Of a DNA stretch of 64,000 bases, positions 62,864-64,000 are shown one piece after another. The first letter of the stretch is position 1, and every line of letters starts with the position of its first letter. The DNA is from Diprion similis (lineage: Eukaryota; Arthropoda; Insecta; Hymenoptera; Diprionidae): assembly GCF_021155765.1 (NCBI RefSeq), contig NC_060105.1, positions 6,384,001 to 6,448,000 on the forward strand, given 5' to 3'. The position numbers and the translations under genes were made by a program. Below the pieces are notes generated by a model. That model had not been told where the DNA came from. It was given only the letters and a program-made list of their open reading frames with translations, and ran no database searches.

Positions 62864-64000
62864 ACCAGTCGTAACGGCGAAATGTGTGCTCGCTGCTTCA
62901 ACAAATCGTATTAATATATAAATTTTAAAGAAATTGCTCGATATTTTATACTGTTGACAGTTATTTTAAAAGATATATTCTATAACTTAATAATATTGTT
63001 TCAATTTTATTCTTCTGACCAAGACCAGAAAAAAACGGAAGATTCTCCACTTTGGTAAGTACAGTTCGTTATCGTCTTTACCAGCCAGTTTTTACACGGG
63101 CACGATATGTTGTCGTTGAGACGATTCAGAACTTCTGAAATGCATTAATTAAGATTCAACCGTCATGATAAATATTTCGAAAATACGTCTGCACCCGAAA
63201 AAGGCCGAGACCGCTGCATCAGACAAACTTTAGACAGTTTCAAGGAGTTGGACGCTGTAGTTGCCTGTGTGATGGCTGGTTTGATTCTCGTGAAAAAAAC
63301 CCACACAATTGAAACGAGAAACTATTACCTCGATCTATTCATTTTTATCAGATTACGTTCTTAATTTGGTATATGGGCTGAGGTGCCCATAACTGGTTGA
63401 AGGAAAAAAAAATGCGTTGTTAACGTCATGCGAATTTGAGGGGTCTTGTGTCACGACTGTCACGACTCTTTGCCGATTAATGTTTGCAGACCCTAGAGGT
63501 GTTGGCCGTGACGCCGCAATCAAAATAGGACCACAATGACGGGATTAGTTGGAATGTTGTCATCTAAGACCAAGTTATTTTTTGTAGTGTGTTTTGATTC
63601 TCATATCGTAGCATGGTAATTCTTCTACCATGTATGGGCATTGCGTTTGATGGACCAAGGTAAAATGAATGTGAAACAGCTTTGGTTTCGATATATTAGT
63701 CGGGGTGTAGCTTGGAAATGTAAAAAACGAACACATAATTGATAAGTAAACTCATGTGAAACCTTTCTTTTGCAAACTAAGGTACTTTATACAAAAGTAG
63801 AATAAAATGCAGTCAATTTCGATAAATATTGTGGTTGAGACTCATTGCCGATTATTAGGAATCCTGTAACTTCAATTTAGCTAATTTAGATTATTTGGTT
63901 TGCATAATGTCGCCGAAAACTTGTTTTACTCAAAAATGTTACTGTTCGACATTCCTTTGGGATTGTCATCATTTTAAATCCTTTTAAACGTAGTTACAAT
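62864..64000 (+). repeat. Copy 2 of the fascetto 5' block, running off the right edge
   Basis: Direct repeat of 54605-55733, offset by about 8.26 kb. The long stretch from aaatgtgtgctcgctgcttc through the exon-1 donor and deep into intron 1 aligns almost base for base. The sequence left of 62864 is unrelated to that left of 54605, which places the duplication breakpoint here. Confidence 0.92.
63035..63054 (+). pseudogene. Duplicated fascetto exon 1 with start codon changed to ACG
   Basis: In copy 2 the exon-1 start reads ACG GAA GAT TCT CCA in place of ATG GAA GAT TCT CCA. The remaining bases and the donor (tttg/gtaagt) are intact. If a full second gene lies beyond the edge, it would need another start. 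Otherwise this is a broken exon. Confidence 0.75.

Overview
The window is nuclear DNA from an insect, most probably a hymenopteran. It has AT-rich intergenic DNA, many short introns with GT-AG borders, insect-specific genes (fruitless, chaoptin, a cuticular chitin-binding protein), and GAAGAT-type sex-splicing elements of the kind described for Hymenoptera. All gene models were read directly from open frames, splice consensus and intron phase; no search was run.

Layout. Positions 3-1746 (+) hold the 3' end of a cuticular or peritrophin-like chitin-binding protein. It converges with a RING/B-box (TRIM-like) gene at 4988-2496 (-). Positions 5000-15500 are long non-coding DNA with a 670-bp fold-back element (8051-8718), a CRE/CCAAT cluster and GC-rich patches. 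Positions 15546-35455 (+) hold fruitless: a putative sex-regulated 5' exon with GAAGAT repeats, the BTB exon, linker exons, one alternative terminal exon with a transposase-type (ZNF862/hAT-like) zinc-binding domain, and seven alternative C2H2 terminal exons. Next come a small unknown membrane protein (38351-39490, +), chaoptin in 16 coding exons (45685-40281, -), MED4 (48282-46916, -) divergent from a SAC3D1-like gene (48662-50303, +), a bZIP factor (53938 or 53183 to 51178, -) divergent from fascetto/PRC1 (54776-59912, +), and a second copy of the fascetto 5' end (62864 to the edge) whose start codon is ACG.

How it works together. The main locus is fruitless, which in insects turns the sex-splicing signal into male neural development. 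All seven zinc-finger exons accept the same phase-1 junction from the exon ending at 22884, so one BTB platform can be joined to any one of them. The transposase-type exon instead accepts the earlier phase-0 junction. Upstream, a donor at 15770 would join an ATG-started leader in frame to the BTB exon (male-type). A strong donor at 16775/16776, downstream of the repeats, would give a longer exon whose frame closes at 16078 (female-type). This mirrors the Drosophila fru P1 logic and is the most interesting content of the window. The other genes are housekeeping (MED4, SAC3D1-like, fascetto) or tissue-specific (chaoptin in photoreceptors) and share no evident pathway.
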